Below are positions 57,152 through 64,000 of a DNA stretch of 64,000 bases, one piece after another. Position numbers and translations under genes: made by a program. The number at the start of each line of letters is the position of its first letter. Position 1 is the first letter of the stretch. The notes under the pieces were generated by a model that was not told the DNA's origin, did not search any database, and saw only the letters and a program-made list of their open reading frames with translations. The DNA comes from Sinorhizobium glycinis (lineage in GTDB: Bacteria > Pseudomonadota > Alphaproteobacteria > Rhizobiales > Rhizobiaceae): positions 310,001-374,000 of the forward strand of contig NZ_LPUX01000053.1 of the NCBI RefSeq assembly GCF_001651865.1, written 5' to 3'.

Positions 57152-58147
57152 TCAGCACTCGAACATCTTGCCGGCGTTGAGTTCCTCGGCGCGCTGAAAG
57201 GCCAACGTGGCAATTGCGGTGTCCTGAACACCTGTACCGGTGAGATCGGCTATTGTGATGTCTGCATCGCGAATACGTCCGACCTTGCCGCCGGCAATGA
57301 TTTGCCCCAGTTCCGGAAAATCCGTGTCGCTCGCAACCAGCCTACCCTCTATGGCATGATGAAGTTCCCCCAGCCTCCGCGTCTGTTTCAGGCTGTCCGC
57401 CACATAAAGGTCTGCGCGCGCAATCGCGGCCGGATCGATCTCGTTCTTATGTTCGGCGTCGGAGCCCATGGCTGTCACGTGCTGCCCGGGTTCTAGCCAG
57501 GAGGCATGAAGAATGGGGCGGTCTGCGGGTGTCGTTGTCACAATGATATGGGAACCCGATACTGCCTCCTTTGGATCGGCGAACGCAGTAACCGGCACGC
57601 TGTGCTCGAACTTCAACTGTTCGACGAGCGCCTCCGCCTTGGAGTGATCACGCGCCCAAATACGGACTTCTTGGATTGGTCTCACCAGAGTGAGCGCTTG
57701 GAGTTGCAGTCTCGCCTGAACACCCGCGCCAAAGATGGTTGCGATCGATGCATCGTGTCGCGACAGATGTTTTGCCGCGACTGCGCCGGCGGCTGCTGTC
57801 CTGATGTCGGTCAGGTAGCCATTATCCAGAAGAAGCGCCTGAATCAGTCCGGTTTTACTTGAGAGCAAAACCATCATCCCGTTTGTACTCGGAAGGCCGA
57901 GCTTCGGATTGTCAAAGAAACCGGGGCTGATTTTGATCGCGAAGCCGGTCAAGCCCGGAATATAGGCGGTTTTCACATCGACTTCGCCTCTGCTCTCAGG
58001 CACATCCAGACGCAGAATGGGCGGCATCTGCACCGCACTATCGACCGCCAGCGCGCGAAACGCGCCTTCCGTGCATTTAACCGCCTCGACGTCGAGCGGA
58101 ATGATCTGTCTGAGCTCAGGCTCGGTAAGTATTCTAATAATAGGCAT
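57152..58147 (-). CDS. eutC: ornithine cyclodeaminase-family reductase, EutC-like
   Basis: 331 residues. The N-terminal part (PPILRLDVPESRGEVDVKTA) and NAD fold (IFGAGVQARLQLQAL) with HVTAMGSDAEHKNE and DLTGTGVQDTAIATL match ectoine-utilisation EutC. EutC and its relative BhcD are thought to reduce iminosuccinate to aspartate. It lies 16 bp after eutB with a GAGGTGG site. The other ectoine genes (eutA, eutD, eutE) are not in the window, so the symbol marks the family. Confidence 0.82.
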   Translation of the reverse strand: MPIIRILTEPELRQIIPLDVEAVKCTEGAFRALAVDSAVQMPPILRLDVPESRGEVDVKTAYIPGLTGFAIKISPGFFDNPKLGLPSTNGMMVLLSSKTGLIQALLLDNGYLTDIRTAAAGAVAAKHLSRHDASIATIFGAGVQARLQLQALTLVRPIQEVRIWARDHSKAEALVEQLKFEHSVPVTAFADPKEAVSGSHIIVTTTPADRPILHASWLEPGQHVTAMGSDAEHKNEIDPAAIARADLYVADSLKQTRRLGELHHAIEGRLVASDTDFPELGQIIAGGKVGRIRDADITIADLTGTGVQDTAIATLAFQRAEELNAGKMFEC

Positions 58148-58163
58148 CAGTCCACCTCAGTTT

Positions 58164-59129
58164 CTATATAAGTCCGTTGATGACTTTTCGATGCAATGTC
58201 ATGTCGATATTCTGACCCGACAGTATGACTGCTACCGGACCTTTAAGATGAGCCAGCTTAGCGGAAAGCAGCGCTGCGATACCAACTGCGCCAGCGCCTT
58301 CGACGACCTCCCGCTCTTTTTCGTAAGCGTGCCGCACACCGGCAGCTATCTCGCGTTCATTGACAAGAACGATATCGTCGAGAAGCGCTTTGCACATCGG
58401 GAAAGTCAAAGCGTTGCCCAACCCGATTCCACCGCCGAGCGAGTCGGCCAGGCTGCGATACTCCTTCACTTGCACCGGCTGGCCCGCGTCGATGCTAGCC
58501 TTCATGGCTGCCCCCCGATCCATGGTGACGCCGATGACCGTGGCCTGGGGTCGCTTGGCCTTTACGGCTGCCGCGACGCCTGCGGCCAACCCACCTCCAG
58601 AAAGTGGAACGAGAACAGTCGCGACCTCGGGCATCTCCTCGACGATTTCAAGCCCGACCGTTCCCTGGCCGGCGATAACGTGGGGATGATCAAAAGGCGG
58701 GATCATGCTGAGCCCATCTTCTGCAACCAGCCGCTCGACTTCTGCTTGTGCGTCGTCCTGCGAAGAGCCGACTGTCCGTACTGTTGCGCCCAGCCGTCGG
58801 ATTTCCGAGACCTTGTTCTCCGGCACCAGACGCGACATGCAAATGGTCGCGCTAGAACCGACTACCCGGGCAGCATAGGACAGTGCCCTTCCGTGATTGC
58901 CGGTTGAGGCTGCGATGACGCCGCGATCGCGCTCCGATTGGCTGAGTTGAAGAACTGCATTGGTTGCACCCCGGAGCTTAAAGCTACCGGTCAATTGGCG
59001 ATGCTCGAGCTTCAAGCTGACCTGCGCTCCGATGCGTTCGGAAAGCGATGTCGATATCGCTAGAGGAGTGCGGACAACGTGATTGGCGATCCGCCCACGT
59101 GCCTGCTCGATGAGGTGTTGGCTAATCAT
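58164..59129 (-). CDS. eutB: threonine dehydratase-like PLP enzyme, EutB-like
   Basis: 321 residues from the ATG at 59129, fold-type II PLP enzyme. Lys51 (GSFKLRGA) binds PLP, STGNHGRALSYAA is the substrate loop and SGGGLAAG binds phosphate. EutB and the relative BhcB dehydrate 3-hydroxyaspartate to iminosuccinate; serine/threonine dehydratase is the wider family. Pairing with EutC gives a two-step conversion of 3-hydroxyaspartate to aspartate. A longer start (TTG at 59153) is possible. Confidence 0.82.
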   Translation of the reverse strand: MISQHLIEQARGRIANHVVRTPLAISTSLSERIGAQVSLKLEHRQLTGSFKLRGATNAVLQLSQSERDRGVIAASTGNHGRALSYAARVVGSSATICMSRLVPENKVSEIRRLGATVRTVGSSQDDAQAEVERLVAEDGLSMIPPFDHPHVIAGQGTVGLEIVEEMPEVATVLVPLSGGGLAAGVAAAVKAKRPQATVIGVTMDRGAAMKASIDAGQPVQVKEYRSLADSLGGGIGLGNALTFPMCKALLDDIVLVNEREIAAGVRHAYEKEREVVEGAGAVGIAALLSAKLAHLKGPVAVILSGQNIDMTLHRKVINGLI

Positions 59130-59396
59130 TGCGTTATATTTCACCTGCTTCAAAACCGGTCATGATCGGCCAAGTGGTCGCGTACCGGGCTCCCTCATCG
59201 GAGGTGCTCATGCAGCAACTCGGCGCGGCGGCCCAGTTCATCCTACCGCACCGGGGTTGGTGGCAGCGTCGAACAGCCAGTGGGACGTCAATCGGAAGCC
59301 TGCTCTAGCAACAAGGCTCAGGTCGTTGCGCGCGCCGCCTTTCACAAAGATGGCGGTCGCGCGCACTTCACGGATTTGCGACGGATGCCGGCGCGC

Positions 59397-59750
59397 TCAG
59401 TCGCGCGCGACCCAAAGTTTGCGTGTGGTCTCGATAACCCGCCATGTGCCGACGAAGCCGGGATGCATCACAAAAGCGTCACCAGCGCTGATCCTGCGGG
59501 GTTCGCCTCCATCCTCGGTGAGTTCGGAGACTCCGGAAAGGATGACGCAGAATTCAAAGGTCTCGCCCTTGATCGAACGGTAGGCGCCTGGAGTTGCCTC
59601 CCATACGCCCGTCCGCATCTTTCCGTCTGCGGTCGCGGCAATGTCCCAGCTAAGAAACTGCGGCTGTCCGTCGACCAGCCGCTCGGGAGGCGGGGCGCCC
59701 TTGCGCGGCGTCGGGAGATTGTTCTGGTCGACGAAGGTTAGTTTTGACAT
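59397..59750 (-). CDS. small cupin domain protein (intact copy)
   Basis: 117 residues of the same family as the two broken cupins. A single cupin barrel is visible: GVWEATPGAYRSIKGETFEF, SELTEDGGEPRRISAGDAFV, MHPGFVGTWRVIETTRKLWV. The usual two-histidine metal motif is not evident in the first cupin box, so metal binding is doubtful. It lies 23 bp before the frameshifted permease and may belong to the transporter operon. The next 267 bp towards eutB hold nothing recognisable. Function unknown. Confidence 0.82.
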   Translation of the reverse strand: MSKLTFVDQNNLPTPRKGAPPPERLVDGQPQFLSWDIAATADGKMRTGVWEATPGAYRSIKGETFEFCVILSGVSELTEDGGEPRRISAGDAFVMHPGFVGTWRVIETTRKLWVARD

Positions 59751-59773
59751 AGGTCACCTTTCTACTGTGACGT

Positions 59774-60455
59774 TTATTTTCCGAAAGACAGTTTTCTCTC
59801 GATCAGCTTTAGAGAAGTTAAGCTGATCACGTTCATCATCAGGTAGAACGCCGATGTGATGATGAAGATGTCCATGATGGCGAAGGTTTCGCTCATCAAC
59901 CGTTTGGCATAGCCTGTGATCTCGAGGACCGTGATCGTCGATGCAAGGCTCGATTCCTTGACGATGATCGCAACTTCGCTGCTATAGGCAGGCAAGGCTT
60001 GCCTAACCGCCAGCGGAAACTTGACGTGGCGAAAAGTGGACCACACCGAAAGGCCGCAGGCTTGCGAAGCCTCGATTAGACCCCGCGGAAGGGAAAGGAG
60101 TGCGGTCCGGAAGATTTCCGCCGTATAGGCACCGGTGTTGAGCACGACTGGCCAGGGTCGCCGCATGCAGGCTGTCGCCGACAATCCACCAGATCACCGG
60201 GTTGCTGCGAACGGCACCTAGCTGGCCTAGTCCGTAATAGATCACGAAGACCTGCACCAGCATGGGCGTGCCGCGGAAGATGGCGCAGTAGATATCCGCG
60301 CTCCTGCTCAATATCCGGTTCCTGGATGTGCGGATGACAGCCAATGCAATGCCGAACGGCAATCCCAGAGCGACGCCGAAGACGCTGATCAGCAGGGTTA
60401 TCTTGGCGCCCACCAGAAGGAACGGAACCGCATATGTGACAAGGTCTAGTTCCAT
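59774..60455 (-). pseudogene. amino-acid ABC transporter permease (HisM-type), frameshifted
   Basis: From the ATG at 60455 the frame gives the N-terminal helices (VPFLLVGAKITLLISVFGVA) to IVGDSLHAATLA. The sequence then has one extra base between GCC and GTG (near 60146-60152). The shifted frame continues VLNTGAYTAEIFRTALLSLP with the EAA loop EASQACGLSVWSTFRHVKFP to LIERKLSFGK. As written, no full permease can be made. A sequencing error is the alternative. Confidence 0.85.
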
Positions 60456-60456
60456 C

Positions 60457-61170
60457 TTATCCCCGACTGAAGCCACGGTTGAAGAACCGCTCCGTATGAC
60501 TGAAGAGCGTCTGGCTGACTGCCGTCAGCGCAAAAAACATCCCTGCAGCGGCGCAGTAGAACAAAAGCGGAGAGCGAGTGATGCCGGCGGCGATCGCCGC
60601 GGAGCGCATCAATTCCTGCATACCCACGACCGACACCAGCGAGGTGTCCTTGATGGTCATCTGCCAAACATTGTTGAGGCCGCCGAGGGCCAGTCGCAGA
60701 GCGATAGGCAGAGTGACGCGGAAGAAGGTGACGTGGGTCGGCAGGGCAAGGGATTTTGCCGCTTCCAGCAAGCCCACCGGCACGGCGTCGAGCGCGCCGC
60801 GGAACACTTCGATCGAATAGGCACATGATATTGCCGCGATCGCGACAACGCCGATGACGAAGGGATAAGCGTCGTCGGCGCTATTTTGGTATCCGAACGC
60901 GGTTGCCAGCCGCTGAACCCACTCGATCGAGCCGAAGAACAAGAGGTAGATGACGAGCAGTCCGGGAACGCCGCGCACAAGAATGCTGTAGCCGTCCACC
61001 GCTTGCGAGATTATGGGAAGGCGTCGCCACCGCAAAAGGGCCAGCGGCACCGCCACGATGATCCCGGCGAGCATGCCGAGCAGGCCGACCGCCAGTGTCA
61101 CCGTCGCGCCGCGAAGAAGGGCAAATCCCCACCCCCGCTCAACCAGTAGAACCCATAGGTCTAAAGACAT
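60457..61170 (-). CDS. amino-acid ABC transporter permease (HisQ-type)
   Basis: 237 residues with about five membrane helices and an intact EAA loop (EAAKSLALPTHVTFFRVTLP) that contacts the ATPase. It belongs to the polar amino-acid/opine uptake permeases, which act as HisQ-HisM pairs. Its partner, beginning one base after this stop, is frameshifted, so transport may be lost unless this subunit pairs with itself. Confidence 0.9.
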   Translation of the reverse strand: MSLDLWVLLVERGWGFALLRGATVTLAVGLLGMLAGIIVAVPLALLRWRRLPIISQAVDGYSILVRGVPGLLVIYLLFFGSIEWVQRLATAFGYQNSADDAYPFVIGVVAIAAISCAYSIEVFRGALDAVPVGLLEAAKSLALPTHVTFFRVTLPIALRLALGGLNNVWQMTIKDTSLVSVVGMQELMRSAAIAAGITRSPLLFYCAAAGMFFALTAVSQTLFSHTERFFNRGFSRG

Positions 61171-61230
61171 CGGACATATCTCCCGTTACGTCGTCGCGAC
61201 TTCGGCCGCGACGACGTGTGGATCTCAGCC

Positions 61231-62046
61231 TCACTTCGTGCAGGGAATGGTGTAATCGTCCTTGAACCAATGAAGGCTGGCATTCTTCACCTTGCCTTCG
61301 GTGACCATTTTGCAGAGCGCCGCATCCAGTTTTGCCTTGAGCTCGGCATTGCCCTTGCGCATGCCGACGCCCATGCCGTGACCGAGCGACGCTGGATCGT
61401 CCATCGCCATGATCTTGACGTTCACTCGGGTGAACCCCGCCCCGTCCGGAGTGGCGAGGAAATCCGCCCAGGTCGGGTTGTCGCCGAAGGCGGCATCAAG
61501 GCGGCCTGCGGCGAGGTCAGCCGTCTGCTGCGTCGTTGCGTCGTAGGTTTTCAGATCTGCGCCGGGAACATGTTTTTGGATGAACCTGGCGTATGTGGTT
61601 CCGGTGACCACGCCGAGGCTCTTGCCGTCGAGCGCCTTTACGATCTCATCCAGGCTCTTGAGGCCGGCGATCGGAGAGTCCTTCGCCACCACGAAATAGA
61701 GGGGCGTGGTGGCATACGGAATGGAGTAGTCGATTTTCTTCTGGCGTTCCGCCGTGATGCCCAAACCGGAGATGATGACGTCAAACCGGTCGCTATCCAT
61801 GGAAGGCACGAGCGTGCTGAAGGATTGGACAACGAACTTGCACTTCAACTTGAGCTCAGCGCAGATGCCGTTCGCTATGTCGGCATCGAAGCCGGTAACG
61901 TTGCCGTCAGCGTCGGCCATGCTGAACAGCGGTGCGTCTCCTTCAGTGCCGATCCGCAGTACGCCTTCTTCGGCTTGCGATGCCGCGGCTGAGGCCAGGA
62001 AGAGACCGGATGCGAGAACTGAGCGAAGCTTCGTGATTGTCGACAT
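61231..62046 (-). CDS. periplasmic amino-acid-binding protein
   Basis: 271 residues of solute-binding family 3. The signal peptide (LASGLFLASAAASQA) is followed by mature lobes with GFDADIANGICAELKLKCKF and the signature GLGITAERQKKIDYSIPY. Similar in style to HisJ, ArgT and opine-binding proteins. A cysteine pair near the ligand strand (ICAELKLKC) may form a disulfide. The ligand is presumably an amino acid handled by the neighbouring enzymes. Confidence 0.9.
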   Translation of the reverse strand: MSTITKLRSVLASGLFLASAAASQAEEGVLRIGTEGDAPLFSMADADGNVTGFDADIANGICAELKLKCKFVVQSFSTLVPSMDSDRFDVIISGLGITAERQKKIDYSIPYATTPLYFVVAKDSPIAGLKSLDEIVKALDGKSLGVVTGTTYARFIQKHVPGADLKTYDATTQQTADLAAGRLDAAFGDNPTWADFLATPDGAGFTRVNVKIMAMDDPASLGHGMGVGMRKGNAELKAKLDAALCKMVTEGKVKNASLHWFKDDYTIPCTK

Positions 62047-62080
62047 TGGAGTTACCCCTCTTTTCGTTTGAAAGCGGCCG

Positions 62081-62866
62081 TCAGGCGGCCAGTGGCATCA
62101 CGCTGGAAAGGAATCGCGCCACAGCGTCAGACGCTGGATTGCGAAGCAATTCTTCCGGCGTACCGTCCTGCTCAATTTCACCTTTGTGCAGGAAGATCAT
62201 TCGGTTCGAGACGTCTCGCGCGAACCGCATTTCGTGGGTGACGAGAAGGATGGTGGCTCCCTCGTCGGCAAGCCCTCTGATGACCCTCAGAACCTCCCCG
62301 ACAAGCTCCGGATCAAGCGCGGAGGTGGGTTCGTCGAAAAGCATGATCTTCGGGCTCATCGCGAGCACGCGGGCGATCGCGACACGCTGTTGCTGGCCGC
62401 CGGAGAGTTGATGGGGATAGCGGTCGCGAAAATCGGCCATGCCGACCTTCGCAAGTGCCGAGAGCGCGATCTCCTTCGCGTCGCGCTTGTTCTTTCCGAG
62501 CACGTGGAGCAACGCCAGGGTCACATTGCCAAGCGCGGTCTGGTGCGGCCACAGATTGAAGTTCTGGAACACCATGCCGATGCGACGCCGGAAGTTCCTG
62601 ATGTGGTGAGCACTGTGGATCTCGGTCTTGCCATGATGGTTCACGGCTGCCGAAACGGCGTCACCCATGACCTCGATTTCACCGGAGGTCGGCGTCTCAA
62701 GGAAATTCACGCAGCGTAGCGCCGTGCTCTTGCCCGAACCGGACGATCCAACCAGCGAAATGACCTCGCCCTCGGTCATTCGAAAGCTGACGCCGTTCAA
62801 TACCTTCGTCGGTCCAAAGGATTTGCAGAGTTCACGGACTTTCAGCACGTTTGCCTTCATGACCAA
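62081..62866 (-). CDS. amino-acid ABC transporter ATP-binding protein
   Basis: About 261 residues. Walker A is GSSGSGKST, the Q-loop FQNFNLWPH, the ABC signature LSGGQQQR and Walker B IMLFDEPTSALD. It powers the HisQ/M-type importer encoded downstream. A GAGG site fits a TTG start at 62866 better than the ATG at 62860. It starts 10 bp after the aminotransferase stop, so the two are co-transcribed. Confidence 0.92.
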   Translation of the reverse strand: MVMKANVLKVRELCKSFGPTKVLNGVSFRMTEGEVISLVGSSGSGKSTALRCVNFLETPTSGEIEVMGDAVSAAVNHHGKTEIHSAHHIRNFRRRIGMVFQNFNLWPHQTALGNVTLALLHVLGKNKRDAKEIALSALAKVGMADFRDRYPHQLSGGQQQRVAIARVLAMSPKIMLFDEPTSALDPELVGEVLRVIRGLADEGATILLVTHEMRFARDVSNRMIFLHKGEIEQDGTPEELLRNPASDAVARFLSSVMPLAA

Positions 62867-62876
62867 TGCCGTATCC

Positions 62877-64000
62877 TCAGCCTTTCACCGCACCCTGCGC
62901 GTAAAGTTCGCGCAGGACTTCATCCACTGCAGCCTTTGCGATGAAGACCATCTCGTCGATCTCCGCTTCGCTCATGGTAAGCGGTGGTGCGAACCCCAGG
63001 ATGTCGCCATGGGGCATGGCGCGAGCGATGAGGTTCCGGTTGCGCGCGGCCTGAGAAATACGCGCGCCGACCTTCAACGCGGGACTGAATGGCACTTTCA
63101 CGCCGCGGTCCGGGACAAATTCGACCGCCGCCATCATGCCCACGCCGCGCACTTCGCCAACGATTGGGTTCTGTTCCAATTCGGCCTTGAGCCGGCCCAG
63201 GAGATAGTCTCCCTTCTTTGCCGCCTGCCCGGGGAGGTCGTCGCGCTCCACGATGTCAAGGACCGCGTTTGCGGCTGCTGCGCCGATCGGGTGGCCGGAA
63301 TAGGTGTAGCCGTGCGAGAAGGCGCCCACTTGAGGCGTCGCCTCCTGCATGACGTCGTAAACCTGTTCGGATACGATCGCGGCCGAAAGCGGCACGTATG
63401 CCGATGTCAACCCCTTCGCGACCGTGACGAGGTCCGGCACCATGCCGTACAAATCGGAGCCGAACATTGCTCCCGTGCGGCCAAAACCGCAGATCACCTC
63501 GTCAGCAATCAACAGGACGTCGTACTTCTTCAGCACCGCCTGGATTCTTGACCAGTAGCCTGACGGCGGCGGGATAATACCGCCGGTGCCGAGCACCGGT
63601 TCAGCGATGAATGCAGCCACCGTTTCCGGGCCTTCGGCCAGGATAAGTGCTTCGAGCTCACGCGCGCGACGTTCAGAAAACGCCTCTTCCGTCTCGCCCG
63701 GTAATGCGCCGCGATAATGATGAGGCACGCCGGTGCGCAGTATGCCGGCTACGGGCAGGTCCATGTGGTCGTGGTAGAAGCTGAGCCCGGTCATCGAGCC
63801 CGACACGACGGAGCATCCGTGATAGCCGCGTTCGCGCGCAATGATCTTCTTCTTCGCGGGCTTGCCGCGAAGATTGTTGTAATACCAAACGATCTTGGCT
63901 TGCGTCTCGTTGGCGTCCGACCCGGAAAGGCCAAAGAAGACCTTGGACATGCGCCCGGGCGCCATTTTCACAAGCCGATCAGAAAGCCGGGCGAGTTCTT
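62877..64000 (-). CDS. class III PLP aminotransferase, N-terminus beyond the window
   Basis: At least 374 residues; the reading frame is open through the right edge (ELARLSDRLVKMAPGRMSKV). The fold-type I core has FFGLSGSDANETQAKI, the active-site block VLLIADEVICGFGRTG and the PLP lysine in LVTVAKGLTSAYVPLSA. Members transfer amino groups from omega-amines (GABA, diaminobutyrate, beta-alanine, taurine) to pyruvate or 2-oxoglutarate. With a semialdehyde dehydrogenase at the other end of the cluster, an omega-amino acid substrate is plausible. It heads the transporter operon as seen here. Confidence 0.88.
   Translation of the reverse strand, partial: ELARLSDRLVKMAPGRMSKVFFGLSGSDANETQAKIVWYYNNLRGKPAKKKIIARERGYHGCSVVSGSMTGLSFYHDHMDLPVAGILRTGVPHHYRGALPGETEEAFSERRARELEALILAEGPETVAAFIAEPVLGTGGIIPPPSGYWSRIQAVLKKYDVLLIADEVICGFGRTGAMFGSDLYGMVPDLVTVAKGLTSAYVPLSAAIVSEQVYDVMQEATPQVGAFSHGYTYSGHPIGAAAANAVLDIVERDDLPGQAAKKGDYLLGRLKAELEQNPIVGEVRGVGMMAAVEFVPDRGVKVPFSPALKVGARISQAARNRNLIARAMPHGDILGFAPPLTMSEAEIDEMVFIAKAAVDEVLRELYAQGAVKG

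Noticed and set aside
50239-59129. A full beta-hydroxyaspartate cycle
   Set aside because: The aspartate-glyoxylate aminotransferase (BhcA) and its regulator are not seen and the genes are not in one operon, so only a partial resemblance is claimed.
55460-64000. Reading the right-hand cluster as a complete ectoine/hydroxyectoine degradation operon
   Set aside because: EutB, EutC, a class III aminotransferase, a semialdehyde dehydrogenase and an ABC importer fit, but the diagnostic hydrolase EutD and deacetylase EutE are absent from the window. It stays a possibility only if they lie beyond 64 kb.
1-64000. CRISPR arrays, rRNA operons, insertion-sequence transposases
   Set aside because: No regularly spaced repeats, rRNA sequence or transposase motif was found on reading both strands.

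Overview
The window is chromosomal DNA of a fast-growing rhizobium, most likely Sinorhizobium/Ensifer. The supporting features are the gene set (lpsL-rkpK, a Tat-exported PhoX phosphatase, two RopA-type porins), high GC, and RIME-like and REP-like palindromic intergenic repeats. Names rest on motif and family recognition from the translated sequence; no database search was possible.

Region 1 (1-34 kb) is conserved backbone. It holds nadA and the start of nadB behind a perfect palindrome, an MFS transporter, a MOSC protein, an HD phosphohydrolase coupled to a giant DUF2339 membrane protein, and phoX behind a textbook Pho box. Next come recO, an L,D-transpeptidase lipoprotein, an ArsR-regulated SRPBCC/VOC pair, lpsL and rkpK (UDP-galacturonate supply for surface polysaccharides), tex, cfa and a GDPD. 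The lepB-rnc-era and DUF2062-acpS genes follow, then a 50-codon DUF3563 gene, rel, rpoZ, a NYN-domain protein, dapA-smpB, a lytic transglycosylase and an alpha/beta hydrolase.

Region 2 (34-42.3 kb) is a scarred integration zone. Two closely related porin genes face each other as an inverted pair around a tyrosine recombinase and palindromic repeats. A 23-bp 3' end of a tRNA-Ser-like gene without its body lies at 38.51 kb. Decayed phage genes follow (terminase fragments with frameshifts, a DUF1376 protein, small hypotheticals).

Region 3 (42.3-64 kb) is an accessory amino-acid catabolic island. Its left module encodes a complete inferred route from homoserine to fumarate: homoserine dehydrogenase, an aldehyde dehydrogenase, aspartate ammonia-lyase and an Lrp regulator. 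It also has a shortened homoserine-kinase paralogue that has lost its catalytic and metal-binding aspartates. A second aldehyde dehydrogenase and a divergently transcribed LysR gene follow.

The middle module has a D-threonine-aldolase/D-serine-dehydratase-type enzyme, RidA and a DadA-like FAD oxidase. The right module, all on the minus strand, runs from a class III aminotransferase (cut by the window end) through a polar amino-acid ABC transporter, a small cupin, an EutB-EutC pair and a succinate-semialdehyde-type dehydrogenase. The enzyme families point to hydroxy-amino acids, such as 3-hydroxyaspartate, that converge on aspartate and hence on the neighbouring aspartase.

The island shows recent decay: two cupin copies are broken by different lesions and one ABC permease is frameshifted. 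No rRNA, intact tRNA or CRISPR array was seen.
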